64,000 bases of DNA from Chlorophyllum brunneum. Taxonomy: Eukaryota > Basidiomycota > Agaricomycetes > Agaricales > Agaricaceae. Shown here piece by piece: positions 1-12,750 of the stretch. The DNA lies in the NCBI GenBank assembly GCA_963576785.1, contig OY756147.1, positions 1,302,001 through 1,366,000 of the forward strand. Reading direction: 5' to 3'. The number at the start of each line of letters is the position of its first letter. Within the stretch, counting starts at the first letter, position 1. The notes beneath the pieces are model-generated. The model saw only the letters and a list, made by a program, of their open reading frames with translations, was not told the DNA's origin and made no database searches. Both the position numbers and the translations under genes were made by a program.

Positions 1-1610
1 TTGTATGTGGTGGGGAAGATCGTTGTAGTGTTGACGTCGACATTGGGATTCGAGCCGGCAATCAGAACGGATGCATCAGGAAGCAGCATGGCTGAAGAGT
101 GATACAGACGGGCGATGTTTGAGGTGGCGAGGCCTTGGTTTGACCACCGTGACCCTGCGGGAGCGTCGGGATCATAGATGGCAGGTGTACCGACTGGTCC
201 GGAGGCAAGAGACTCTCCGAATGGCATGAGATCGAACGAGGGAGTCTGGCCTGTCTGTTGTGAGTATCCGGCAGTGCCGTTGAGACCGCCATTGACGACG
301 AGGAGTTTTCCATTGGGTAGGATGATGAATTGTCCCATTGTCCGACCCTCCAGCATATCATCATCCTTAATGTAAGTCGGCTGGGATCCGTCCTGGGGCT
401 CTGGGGTAATTCGCTGACAGTCTTGGGAGGCGGGATAATCCCATGTATTGATAGCGGGGAATGCATAGTTGCCATAGGCAGATTCTGGCATATTGGAACC
501 ACCGCAGAAGATAATCGAGGGTGTGTAGTTGTTGGCGGGGGTGAGTGGAAGCATAGTGGCTGCTCCAGATGCGGGATATACGCGGACGACGCCTCCTGGC
601 ATGTCGGGCAGGGGAAACTCGACATTGGCATTGTAGTCCCATAGCACTTGAGGTCACTCAGCACCAGTGTAACGGAATGAGAGAACATGGTACTTACCGG
701 AGGATACGTTGGCCTGGACGAAGATCTTGCCAGAGGGCATGAGCCATGTGTGAGCATATGCATTCAGGCCGGAAGTGTGAATGAGGAATTGGAATGTCTG
801 AGCAGGGTCGGGCCGTGGAGGATAAAATTCGTAGGTGCAATCAGCTGCGCCACCTTCGAACTCCGGATCAGTGTTGGGATAGTTCCTATTCACATAACCT
901 CCGTTGACGAATCCACCAATGATGATCACATTGCCGTCTTGCAAAGCCTCGGCAGCGGAATACCACCTCCTTCTCTGCATTGAGATCACTGTAGCATCGT
1001 CGTACCATTGACACTCGGGTGCGTTGAAGTTGTCCCCAGACGAGCATGGGTTGAGTACACGAATTGCCTTGGCTCCGTCGAAATCTTGGTATTGGGGATC
1101 CCAGTCAACCGCAGAACCATCTGGGTTTCTAAGTGTGTTTCCGCCTTGACCAACTGCACTGTTTCCGCCGAATGTGACCCACGAACCATTGGGAAGGTGC
1201 ATTCCCGACGAGCAGAATGTATTACTCCTGACATCCATCAGGTCAACTTGATGAGTGTTAACGTCCCTAATCAGCGCAACAGAGTAGACATCAGCGCTTG
1301 TGATGGCACAGCAGCGTGGAGACCACGTACCATACTGAACCCCAAGCAGGGTGTCCCTTTATCGTTGCAGCATTTCCCTCAGCTTTATCCAATATGTACA
1401 CCTTTTCTTCATTTCCAACAAACATCTAGAAAGGGCAATCATGTGAATATACTTGTTTTCATCTTTTTGAAAACGCACCATCATTGCGCTGACTCCCGTA
1501 TCCCCTCCATCTGCAAACGAACCTGCGGTTGCCGAGAACGAAGGGGAGACCGCCCAGCTCAAGGCAAAAGCCAGACGTAGAGCAACAAAGGACCGTGATA
1601 ATCCAATCAT
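1..1610 (-). CDS. Copper radical oxidase (glyoxal oxidase type), copy 1, cut by the left window edge
   Basis: Exons on the minus strand are 1479-1610, 1331-1425, 698-1266 and 646-1, with exon 4 running off the window. Glyoxal oxidases (AA5_1) oxidise small aldehydes such as methylglyoxal to acids and release H2O2 outside the cell. A hydrophobic signal peptide is followed by a GSFADGGDTGVSAMM motif. The cross-linked Cys lies in NTFCSSGMH, the partner Tyr in RRRWYSAAEAL and the Tyr-His copper ligands in ARLYHSS. The last His ligand and the C-terminal domain are off the window, so this is an edge truncation and not a pseudogene. Exons 1-2 and introns 1-2 differ from copy 3, whereas exon 3, intron 3 and exon 4 are almost identical to it in inverted orientation. 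Assignment to the family is firm; the substrate is not known. Confidence 0.9.
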
Positions 1611-2681
1611 TCAGAGCACAAAGGTTGCGGGCGTAATGTAGGGAGATATCTAAATTTTGAGAAGAAATCCTGTAGTGTTTTTTTTTGACGAGTGATGAGG
1701 GGCACCGAGTCACGGGTCGCTCCCGGTGAGAACAGATGAAGAAAACGGATGGAGGACGAGGTAAGGGGAGGGGGGAGGGGGACAAGGATCGAAGAAGGGC
1801 CAAAGCGTGAAGGTGATGGGAGAGTTGAAGAACGAATGGAGACCATCAAGCGGAATAGGCACAGCAATACATCCCACGCGACTAAATAAATCTGTCTCTT
1901 TTTGGTCATCAACTCACCGCACCCCACCTCTTTTGTCATCGGTATTGATCTGATCCTGCCAGTTTCCTGCCACAACCAGAGGGACAACGATCGCTGCCAA
2001 TGTCGACTCGGAAATCTCATGAGAAATCCTGAATTTGGGAGGCGACTTGAGCGCTCGGTCAGGTTCGGACTCATTGCTCGCGGCACGTTGTGCCTGCCGT
2101 CCCACTGTTTCGTAAGCCGGCCTCCATGACCCGTGCCCGGAAAAATTGGAGCCCCCCTCTTTTAAACTACGAGTAGGCTAATCGCCTCCAGCATCAATTG
2201 CGCAAACATGCTTCAAGAATAGCTTTGGGAGTTTCAACTTTGAGACGAAATATGGCGACACCCACCTTTGTTTGACAAGCAGTCTGTCACGCCATTGTTC
2301 TCCGATCGACGAGAAAATCCGATTCGCATGGTCTACATTTTTTATCTACTTCAAAAACGATAGACTGTGGTGTGTCTCGACAACGAGCGAATGTAAGGAG
2401 CGTGAGTAGTCCATATCGAAATGTCCAAAAAGTCTGTCATATCTACGTAATGTCCATGAGGCAAAGGGTTGTGGGGGGTAAATGACAATGAATGACATAA
2501 GAAGCGACGAATCGATGGAGAGAAACTAAAAATATGCAATAGTATGCCACTATCATGGTCCAAAAGAATGCAGGGTCCTTGTGCGGATCTATAAGAAAAC
2601 GCAAACAAACGCAAAAAACACTCCAATGATAATCCGTTTCCAGCACCAACGCAGGATAAACACTACCGTCGCTGCTCACGC
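1611..2681. other. Intergenic, upstream of copper radical oxidase copy 1
   Basis: This holds the promoter of copy 1 and the 3' flank of copy 2. A pyrimidine-rich stretch on the minus strand lies just above the copy 1 start (about 1740-1800). I see no gene. The open frames here have no recognisable protein pattern. Confidence 0.5.
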
Positions 2682-5255
2682 TCAGTGCCGGAACGTAGGA
2701 CTCGTAGGACTCATCGCATGCATCATGGGTTGACGAGTTGGACTATGTGGTCGCGCCGCTGCATACGGATTATAAGTCTCCTCCGAATCTCTGAACGTCG
2801 ATGACCCCCTCCTGTCGTAATTCAAACTACCTCCAAGCCAAGCCTGACTCGGGTGATCCTCCTTATATGGCAAGAAAGCACTCGAGTCAGAACTCCTCAC
2901 TCCTGCGGTAGTACCGTGGTTTCCGAGCCTGGAAGAGGCCATGAGTCCTTCACCAACCGCACCCTCACCAACAAACTTTGACGCAGTATTCATGGCATAT
3001 GCGGGGTCCGAAGTTATCTTCTTTTGTGCGGACCTCCTTCGTCGGATGAAGAATACGCCAATTAGTGTGCCCAGTAGACCAATCACAACAATCGCAGCTA
3101 CTACCCCTCCGATAATCATCCCCTTACCAGAAAAAAAGCCGCCGTTACCACCACTAGAACCAGCTTCACCAGAGCCTTTAGCACCGTCAACGCGGACGCT
3201 ATCAGGAAGTGTGCTATCCGGCCCGGTGGGTTGTTTGCCAATTTGTCCATTACCAACAATGACATAGGAACCATTCGATGGGACACCATTGATAACAGTG
3301 AAGACGAATGCAGGACCAGGTTGGAAGATGTATGGATTGGGGGGCGGTTGTGCGACATGGAGGGTGATGGTTCCATCCTCTTTGACAGTAAAGCTGTTCC
3401 TCAGTTGCATTGCGCGTTGACCCATGTTCATAGCGTGTGTTGTGAACCCACCACGAATGAGGGTGACCATCGTACTTTCGGCGGCCTCGTTACTTGACCC
3501 GGAGTAGGAGCTCGGGGGAATGGTGAGATCGAAGGAGTCTCCACCGTAAGAAAGTGTCTTCGGCATACCAGTGGGCTGGGGACGTGTCTTGGCGGTGAAA
3601 TAAGGGGGGTAGAAGATCTCGGCCTTGTACGTCGTAGGGTAAATCGTCGTGAGGTTGACATCGACATTGGGGTTAGAACCAGCAATGAGAACTGACGCAT
3701 CAGGAAGGACTATGGCCGATGAATGGTACAAGCGAGCGATACTCGACGTGTCGAAACCAGCATTTGACCACCTTTGGCCTTTCGGAGCCTTGGGATCATA
3801 GATTGCGGGCGTGCCTACAGGTCCAGATGCAAGGGATTCTCCATAGGGCATGAGATTGTACGAAGGTGTTTCTCCAGTGGCTTGAGCATAGCCTGCTGTG
3901 CCGTTTAGCCCACCGTTGACCACGAGAAGCTTGAGGTCAGGGAGTGTAATGAATTGACCCATCGTCCGTCGCTCTAGCATGTCGTCATCTTGTTCGTAAA
4001 CGGGAGAGGATCCATCTTGAGGCTCTGGAGTGATGCGCTGACAATCCTTTGATGCAGGGTATTCCCAAGTATTGACGAAAGGGAAAGAGTAGTTGCCATA
4101 GGCGTATTCGGGCATGTCATTACCACCGCAGAAGATGATCGTAGGGTTATAGTTGTTTTCAGGAGTGAGAGGAAGCATAGCTACCGCGCCCGACGCGGGG
4201 TAGACACGAACGACACCGTTGGGCATAGCGGGAAGAGGGGTTTCGACATTAGCATTATAATCCCAGAGAACTATTTACAAAAACAGTATTAGTGTCCAGC
4301 GGTCAAAAATCTAAATATAACATACCGGTTGACAGGTTGGCTTGAACAAACATTTTTCCCGACGGCATGAGGAAAGAGTGGGGATAAGCATTCAAGCCAG
4401 AAGTCTGAACGAGGAAGCCAAAGGGTTTCGGGTCCTCGTTCCTCGGAGGGTAGAACTCATATGTGCACTCAGCAGCACCGCCTTCGAACTGGGGATCCGT
4501 GTTGGGGTAATTCCGGTTGATGTAACCCCCATTCGCGAAACCGCCAATAATGACCACGCTTCCGTCGTCCAGTGCTTCCGCAGTCGAATACCATCGTCTC
4601 TTGCGCATCGAAAGAAGGGTTGGCTCATCGAACCACTGACATTGGGGCGAGTTCATGTTATCTGCGGAAGTACACGGGTTAAGGATGCGAATAGCTTTCC
4701 CACCGTCGAAATCCTGGTATTCCGAGTCCCAGTCCGCTGCTCCAATTTGGGGGTCGAACTGTGAACCAATGTTTCCACCACGACCAACTGCGCCATTGCC
4801 TCCCAAAGCAATGAAAGAACCATTTGGCAAATGCATCCCGGACGAGCAGAACACGTTCGTCTTGACATCCATTACATCGACCTGGTGCGTGTTTAGATCC
4901 CTGTAGCAAAAACATGAAAAAATCTGAGCCTCGCGAAACAAATGGCTAAACCCCGATCAGACCACTCACCAAACGGAACCCCACGCAGGATGTCCCTTGA
5001 CTTGAGCCGCGTTCCCTTCCGCTTTGTCCATTATGAACACCTTCTCGTCATTCCCAACCAACATCTATATCATCAAGAACGGGAGAAAGCCAATTTATCT
5101 TTGTTCCGAGGCCAAGAACAGAAATAGACGCCTACCATCATCCCGCTCACGAGCGTGTCTCCACCATCAGCAAAAGAGCCAGCTTTTTGAGCGATGACAT
5201 AAGGAATGGTAGTTACGAGCCAGAGGGCGATGAAAGAAAGTGGGTGGCGAAGCAT
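2682..5255 (-). CDS. Copper radical oxidase (glyoxal oxidase type), copy 2, membrane-anchored
   Basis: Exons are 5136-5255, 4970-5064, 4326-4900 and 2682-4270, giving 792 aa; all splice phases close. The protein starts with a signal peptide (MLRHPLSFIALWLV...), then the glyoxal oxidase N-terminal domain and a C-terminal DUF1929-type domain. Active-site residues are visible: Cys90 (NVFCSSG), Tyr176 (RRRWYSTAEAL), Tyr445-His446 (RLYHSS) and His542 (TTHAMNM). After a Ser/Gly-rich spacer there is one transmembrane helix (GVVAAIVVIGLLG), a basic RRRR stop-transfer and a tail of about 120 residues. It should therefore sit in the plasma membrane with its catalytic part outside, supplying H2O2. Intron positions match copies 1 and 3, but intron 3 (55 nt) is unrelated in sequence, so this is the older paralogue of the three. 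Confidence 0.92.
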
Positions 5256-6215
5256 CTCGCCGTTGGGACCTGCGGCAAAGAGTGGAGAGAAGGAATGTAG
5301 GGGAGAGGTGGCAAGAGAGGTTGATGACGAGAGTGCCAGCTAGAATTCGCCCTGAGACCCCGACCACCAGGGACCCTCTCGAAAATTATTCCGTCCTGAC
5401 AGCGTCCGACTGGAACCCTCTGACTTATCCCTCATGTCTGCCCACATCCCCTCTCATCTCGCCTCTGTCACCTCACCTCTTCTTTTCAACAAAATAGGGC
5501 CATGACCCCGCACTCAACTTCATCTGCCTGTAATGATCTAGTCGGTATATCTCGAATAATCCCCGGCGTCTGTCCGAGTGGATATCGACTGTCTACCCTA
5601 ATGAGCCACGGCCAAGTCCCCTCGTGGACCGTGAATGCAAGTCCAACTGTTCCTGTTTCAACTCACAAGAGACAACCAACCAATACCACAATACGCAACA
5701 CATAGCCTTGGCAGCACTTATTCTTCCTACCCATCCCGCATGCTAAATCCCGCGTTCTTCGTGTTTCAAGTGGTTCCGCACCCTTTTCACAGTACATCCA
5801 GCACTTATAACGAACCCAGAACCGCCGAAGCCAAAAATAGCCATTTATCTGTGTGTAAAAATAGATAGGCCTTGCCGCCCGGCCTATGTTCTCTGTTTAG
5901 AAACAGTGAAATCGCCGCCCACGCTCCCATGCGAACAGTAAGCACAAGCGAATACTAGTATCCAATAATATGCTGACCATCCTTACAAGCCCATTGAGGG
6001 CCCGAAATGCGCTGAAGTATTAAAGGCGGAGCCCAGGGGTCGCACACGATACGGAGACCTTAAGCCGTTCGCCTGTTGAGACTGGGGAAAAAATTCCCAC
6101 CACCGGCAAAGGCAATCACCTAGCTACAATGCATCACAGATGAGATCACTTTTTTGTATATATTCTCAGTTACATGGTGACTCCCTGGACTTTACTCTCA
6201 ACTTCCACTCAGTGA
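5256..6215. promoter_or_regulatory. Divergent promoter region between copper radical oxidases 2 and 3
   Basis: These 960 bases separate the start codons of two head-to-head oxidase genes and must carry both promoters. A TATA-like TATATATT lies at 6157-6164, about 52 bases before the copy 3 ATG. No convincing gene is present. Confidence 0.6.
6157..6164 (+). promoter_or_regulatory. TATA box of copper radical oxidase copy 3
   Basis: TATATATT sits 52 bases upstream of the ATG at 6216, a normal distance for a fungal TATA element with a short leader. It is inferred from sequence and position only. Confidence 0.5.
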
Positions 6216-8760
6216 ATGGCTGGACGCTTACATTCCTTCATATACTTTACTCTCGCCCTAGGCTGGGCGATCCTCCCTTCGCTCTCGGCAATCGCAGGTT
6301 CGTTTGCAGATGGTGGGGAAACTGGGGTCAGCGCAATGATGGTACTTTTCCCCTCCGACCCCATTACGTCCCACAATTTCCAACGAAAATCCACAGATGT
6401 TTGTTGGAAACGAAGAAAAAGTGTATATACTGGACAAGGCTGAAGGAAACCTTGCGATGATCAAGGGGCACTCTGCGTGGGGTTCAGTATGGTGCGTGCC
6501 TTATAAAGTACCACTCATTGCAACGACAAGCGCTCAAGAACCTTCACCACTTAGGGACCTGAACACTCATCAAGTGGACCTGATGGATGTCAGGAGTAAT
6601 ACATTCTGCTCGTCGGGAATGCACCTTCCAAATGGTTCGTGGGTCACATTCGGCGGAAACAGTGCAATTGGTCCAGGCGGAAATACCACCCAAAATCCAG
6701 ATGGTTCGACAGCTGAATGGGATCCCCAATACCAAGATTTCGACGGAGCCAAGGCAATTCGTGTACTCAACCCATGCTCGTCTGGGGACAACTTTAACGC
6801 ACCCGAGTGTCAATGGTACGACGATGCTACAGTGATCTCAATGCAGAGAAGGAGGTGGTATTCCGCTGCCGAGGCTTTGCAAGATGGCAATGTGATCATC
6901 ATTGGTGGATTCGTCAACGGAGGTTATGTGAATAGGAACTATCCCAACACTGATCCGGAGTTCGAAGGTGGCGCAGCTGATTGCACCTACGAATTTTATC
7001 CTCCACGGCCCGACCCTGCTCAGACATTCCAATTCCTCATTCACACTTCCGGCCTGAATGCATATGCTCACACATGGCTCATGCCCTCTGGCAAGATCTT
7101 CGTCCAGGCCAATGTGTCCTCCGGTGAGTACCATGTTCTCTCATTCCGTTACACTGGTGCTGAGTGACCTCAAGTGCTATGGGACTACAATGCCAACGTC
7201 GAGTTTCCCCTGCCCGACATGCCAGGAGGCGTCGTCCGCGTATATCCCGCATCTGGAGCAGCCACTATGCTTCCACTCACCCCCGCCAACAACTACACAC
7301 CCTCGATCATCTTCTGCGGTGGTTCCGACATGCCAGAGTCTGCATACGGCGACTATTCATTCCCCTCTATCAATACTTGGGAATACCCTGCATCGCAAGA
7401 CTGTCAGCGAATTACCCCAGAGCCCCAGGACGGATCCCAGCCAACTTACATTAAGGATGACGACATGCTGGAGGGTCGGACAATGGGACAATTCATCATC
7501 CTACCCAATGGAAAACTCCTCGTCGTCAATGGCGGTCTCAACGGCACTGCCGGATACTCGAAACAGACAGGCCAGACTCCCTCGTTCGATCTCATGCCAT
7601 TCGGAGAGTCTCTTGCCTCCGGACCAGTCGGTACACCTGCCATCTATGATCCCGACGCTCCCGCAGGGTCACGGTGGTCAAACCAAGGCCTCGCCACCTC
7701 AAACATCGCCCGTCTGTATCACTCTTCAGCCATGCTGCTTCCTGATGCATCCGTCCTGATTGCCGGCTCGAATCCCAATGTCGACGTCAACACCACAACG
7801 ATCTTCCCCACCACATACAAGGCCGAGATCTTCTACCCACCATACTTTTCTGCCACCAGCCGTCCCACGCCTTCTGGCATGCCCAAGACGATCTCGTACG
7901 GAGGCAACGCCTTCGATCTGACCGTCCCACAGTCATCGTATTCTGGGTTGGCCAATGATGCAGCGGACAAGACGAAGGTTGTGATCATCCGTGGTGGATT
8001 CACGACACACGCAATGAACATGGGACAGCGATACCTGCAACTGAACAACACGTACACGGTGAACAGTGACGGATCGATCACCCTACACGTTGCCCAGGCA
8101 CCTCCGAATCCGTACATCTTCCAACCTGGGCCTGCATTCCTGTACGTCGTGATTGACGGTATCCCAAGCAATGGCACGCAGGTTATTGTCGGCAACGGTC
8201 AGATTGGACAACAGCCCACTGCTCCTGCGAGCTCGTTACCCGACAACGTACGTGCGGATAATGTGCAGGGCAGCGGTGGTGGTTCAGGATCAGACACAGA
8301 TACCAGTGGAGGGTCAAAAACGTCTACTGGAGCGATCGTCGGTGGTATTATTGGTGGTGTCGTGGTGGTTGGAGCTGTTATTGGTGCTGTCATTTTCTTC
8401 CTCCGCAAAAAACGTGGCGGTTCCGGAAGACATGGTGCAGGATCGCGAGAGATGCCTTATCCTGCTGCAATTTCGCACTCTCCATCGACCACCAGACTCG
8501 CGGGAGGGGATTTTTCAGATTCACAGAGAGTTCATGCCACCCTTCCGTCGGATTCGAGTTCGTTTATACCCCTGAATCAAGATAGCAGAAGCCATGTATG
8601 GAATGCAAGCACCGCGAGCTTTGGGGATCCAGTCGGTATGGCTGTCGCGTATAGGGATAATCCGGGAACGAGTACAGATAATGCTGGCGGGTTCGACGGC
8701 TATCCCAAGGAGGGCCCCAGATACGATCCGTATGCGAGGACTGGACCCGTGTACAGATAA
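6216..8760 (+). CDS. Copper radical oxidase (glyoxal oxidase type), copy 3, membrane-anchored
   Basis: Exons are 6216-6341, 6397-6491, 6555-7123 and 7175-8760, giving 791 aa. Layout: signal peptide (MAGRLHSFIYFTLALGWAIL), glyoxal oxidase domain, DUF1929-like domain, Gly/Ser/Thr linker, transmembrane helix at about 649-673 followed by RKKRGG, and a cytoplasmic tail of about 110 residues. The copper radical site is complete: Cys92, Tyr176, Tyr445-His446 and His542. The expected reaction is aldehyde to acid with H2O2 release at the cell surface. It is divergent from copy 2. From exon 3 on it is nearly the same as copy 1: intron 3 (51 nt) differs at one visible base. Exons 1-2 and introns 1-2 have drifted. 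The 5' splice site of intron 3 is gtgagt. Confidence 0.93.
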
Positions 8761-9566
8761 TGTCCCCGATTGTACCCCGTGGATTCTGCGGCAAGTGTCG
8801 ATGTATGGATGGATCGGATATCGTCGAGGTTATGTCTCCGTGTCAAATTTGACATATGCCTGATTGTAGAGTGCCTATCCGCTATCCAAATATTTATGGA
8901 CTTCTGATAACAGACTTCTCAGTAATAGTAGAGTTTACATAGGATACAAATGCTCCTTTTTCCTTCGCTTTCAGGACCACGCATAAAACTATTTATTTTT
9001 CTTACTATGCATGGACTAAATGACGTTCGTCTTGAGATTGGCCCGACGCTCAGTTTGCTTCCTCCCTGGGACCACCGCCTCCAGCGATGACACTATAGTC
9101 CCATGGAACCCGAAGCTGAAGTCCTTATGGTTATCATCGTTCTGAACTAGTCCGAGCTGAGCGGTCATCGCCGGAAACTATCACCAGCAGCATCCCGGGT
9201 GTCAACCACGACTCAGCTCAGCCTGAATGACAGAATCCTGACCGGATATCGAATATTTAGGCTCGAACAAGGTACAGCGGTCACTTCGTTTGAACCTCAC
9301 GTTCTCGAGGATACTGCTGTTATATATATATAATCGAGTAACAATGGCCATCCGACCGTCACAGCGCTCTATCCCTATGCCTATTACTACGCGTGTCAGA
9401 CTGCTCAAGGGAGGAGACCAGAGCTCACGGGTGGTACAGATTATTCCACCCAGGCAGATTAACGAGCTCAGTTGAGTCCGATTTCTGGACGCAGCGCATC
9501 GAGGAGAGGATGAGGGATCTAGGACTCGCTGCTCCAAGAGGCATCAGCCTCAGCTGTGATAAGGAT
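8761..9566. other. Intergenic between convergent genes
   Basis: This holds the 3' flanks of copper radical oxidase copy 3 and the 7-helix gene A. It is AT-richer than the genes (for example about 8890-9000). No gene, RNA or repeat was recognised. Confidence 0.5.
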
Positions 9567-10944
9567 TCAATCTGAGTGTACTGTCGAGAGGATCACAGAA
9601 GTTCCACCACCACCAAGTTGAACGGTAGTCCCAACGTCTCGGATCTGGCGACCTAATCCCACTTGTACAATGATTAACGTCGGTACGATAGACTTTGTTT
9701 GTCGTTAAGCTTGATCGTGTACGCGCTCTGATTTACATTAAAACACTGACCACGATCTGAGAAAGGCCCGCGTCCAAAGCAAATACGTCAGTGTATACCT
9801 AGTACATCGGTGAGTAACGCATGCACGCTTCAGAAACCCAGAATACTGACACTTCTTAGTATCTGGTTCAAGAGAACATACGCAGAGTAAATCGCTCCTG
9901 ATTCTATCCTATCATGAGCAATGTAAGCCAAGGGTACCATGGGAATATCTATCGTGGTGATGCATACACAATAGCCATGATAGAATAGTACTTGCGAGCT
10001 AAGGTCTTCCCAAGAATATTACGTGTTTGTCGGGCCATCCACCAGACTCGGGCAGCTGGAGAATTATGAGTTGATATGGATCTCCAGCTGAAGCGAAAAG
10101 TCACACCAGTGAGTATGGTGACGAAGAGATTGAGGGACAAAGTCATCCATAGATAGATATATTTCTGTTCACGAATCCCATCAAGAGGGCCTGACATGAT
10201 AACAACCCCAACAACTGGTGAGTCGTATATTTCTTTTAGCGTCGTACGGGGGGATGAGAGACGAGGAGACACAACCCACCACTGGATGCAATCAGGACAG
10301 CGCTAGGGACAATAATAATGCTAATGCGGTGGGACCAGATCGAGAGACATCGGTATATCTACATTCACAATGCAGTGCGACCAGTTCAGGCCAAATTAAT
10401 AGGTTAATTTCAGACCACACACGAGGAGTCCGTCCGCGATGAGACTGTCACCGTCAGCCATATGTCTCGATCACTACGTAAAAACGTGGCTCACTTGTTA
10501 ACCAGATAGCACAACTGCCTTGCTCGAACCAAGAATGGAGCTACGGGCCTTTCGTATACCACGCAACCAAAGAGTATGTATAGACTCATGCAGAGGTTGG
10601 CGGTTGATATAAAGAACATCGTCAATGCTGAGATAAGTAGGCGCCATCTTGTGACTGCCGTGCACTTGCGGATCAAAATGAAGGTAGCACCAGCGACGAG
10701 TAACAGATTAATCCCTGTTGAATTGGGATAATATGAGTAGGTTCTTTGGGAACATACAACAACTCGGACTGACTCACCATATAAAAAAGCTTCGAACTAA
10801 GACCAAAGATAAACATCATCATCAGCTCCCCGTCCCCCGCCGCTCGGTAAAAGAGCCCACCATAAACCCAGAAACAAATTCAACAAAGGATTCTTCATCT
10901 TCCAGCGCACGGGAGTATGATGTCAGGCTAGAAGTCAAGGTCAT
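9567..10944 (-). CDS. Orphan 7-helix membrane protein, paralogue A
   Basis: Ten exons: 10861-10944, 10778-10796, 10495-10714, 10423-10444, 10280-10358, 10107-10214, 9968-10055, 9851-9908, 9751-9798 and 9567-9692, giving 283 aa. It belongs to an agaricomycete-type family of unknown function that also has three intact copies at 35.9-45.0 kb. Shared marks are a 19-nt exon ending FxxFLYG, a 22-nt exon (NLIADGLL), IYRC after it, ARVWWMAR, the KYY motif, IESGxxYS and VPTLIIVQVGLG. Seven hydrophobic segments can be counted. Exon 9 is 48 nt instead of 33 because its 3' splice site lies 15 nt further upstream. All phases close with no stop. Position in the plasma membrane is likely; a sensor or transport role is not shown. 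Confidence 0.82.
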
Positions 10945-12174
10945 TTTATTTTGATGTTGAGTACACTTGATGTTGGCTATGGAGAATGGCAGTAGTAATG
11001 TTGCTGCGAGCAACAAAAGTGAGTAATTATATTCAGTTCTCAGTATTCAGGCACGACGATGCATGAGGATTCAGTGGGGGGCGTCAGTACTAGTGTTAGC
11101 AACTACGTGGATAACGGCACTGTTAAACATCATATTCTGAATACACTGGGAAAACAGAAGAACAAACCTCCGAGCACACCGACCACGATGTTACGTTCTT
11201 GAGAAACTGACACCGGAATGGGTCTCGAGGAATGCATGAGGGAGGCTGCGGCACCACTTCAACAGCGAGTAATTGAGTAAGGTGAACGACCATTGTCGTG
11301 CCGAAGGTGGGATGAAGTAAGAGGCTTGATACACGAGCAGGGATTGTAGTCTCCGTGGCGGCAAAGCCTTTGTGCGTGAGCGAGCTGAACTGACAGGGCC
11401 CTGACGCATGAGTCATTAAACAATACTTTTTCCCAACCAGCCCCACGAACTGAAGACGACAAATCCCAGACGCTGTCCCGTGTCAAACGGGTATTCTTGA
11501 AAAAAGAGCACATGAACTTCTACCATGGGAATCTGGTGACATTTGACGCGACTTCGTTGGAATGTACCTTGGAGTGCAGGTGCTTGACTTATGATTTCCC
11601 TACGGCCGCGTGAGCGACCCCATAATCGATCACCACGGATGGCGACCGCGTAACCTATCGAGCCACCCGGCTGTGTTATGTAGAGTAGTCGGGAGGCGTT
11701 GAGGGATGAGTAGGAGTTTGATGCTTGGTGACGTTCTTGCAGTGTGATTCGTCGCCTTCTCAACGAGCCGATGAAAGCCTTCTGTACCAGGCCATTGAGG
11801 GGGTAAGGGTATGAATAATTAAACCATCACAATGGGAGCTCTTCTGTCCTTCCCTAAAGTGGCCTAGTCAGTCAAGGTTGACGACATGCTCTGCCCCATT
11901 CGAGACTCCTAACACAAACACAACTTACCTTGCACAAGGAGGACGTATTTTGACGATCCTGGAATAACAGGGCTGAGTTTGCGCCTAGACAGTCCAGAAG
12001 ATGCGGACGTGGTGGACTATAGCCTGTCTCCAGCTAAACGCCACTGAATGGAAGCCGTGGGAGATGGCGGTGGCGACCACGAAGGCTGTCAAGCGGATTA
12101 GATGTCTATGGAGTAACGAAGAGAAGTAAGATACCGCGATCCGTCAGCTGTTCCGCTTCCCGGGTTGGGCAAAG

Positions 12175-12212
12175 TGAGGTTAGTATGAGATCAGGCTCAC
12201 ATACTAACCTCA
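12175..12212. repeat. Perfect 13-bp inverted repeat (hairpin)
   Basis: TGAGGTTAGTATG at 12175-12187 and its exact reverse complement at 12200-12212 enclose a 12-nt loop. No poly-T follows and no gene ends here, so a terminator role is not indicated. Confidence 0.8.
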
Positions 12213-12750
12213 TGATGGTAATGGTTGATGATGATGAATCCAGGTCTTCGTTGATCCCAGGCAGGCACCGAATCAACGAATGTGTAGAAGTCTGGGGAAG
12301 AATGATTGGGACGTCCAGTAGACTAATCAATGTGTTCAGCAATAACACTACGGCTAATTCTTCCTTTCGACGGCGTCATCAGCACCATCAGACAATCAGG
12401 AATTGCGGATTTCAAAGTAGGCGCAGAGTGAGAAGCGAAGAGGTGGGATAATGGCTTCGACGGACAGTGCACCAATAGTTATATGACAGCGAGACGTCGA
12501 GGATAAAGATGTTCCCAAAGGCCGCTCTAGAGAATGTGGCATAGTGTCAATGTAGCAGCGAAAATAGCCACGTGCCTCGCTCATCACGCGACACACCTCT
12601 GCTGTATGGAGCCCTTGTACTAAATACACAATCCGGCTATTCAGGTAATCATTTACTACTGTCAACCCCAATAATAGTGCATAATCCATCCATCAACGAT
12701 CTATAACGCACCCACGCATGATTGGATCTTCCCGGCTCGGTATATCAGCC

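Noticed and set aside
1..646. Copper radical oxidase copy 1 as a truncated pseudogene
   Set aside because: The reading frame is open to position 1 and simply leaves the window.
62..763. 233-codon minus-strand open frame, repeated at 7058-7759 (+)
   Set aside because: It is a different frame of copper radical oxidase exons 3-4. It appears in both copies only because the DNA is nearly identical, and the real frame carries the active-site residues.
12396..12689. Possible further 7-helix exon on the minus strand
   Set aside because: None of the family motifs or microexons could be found around it.
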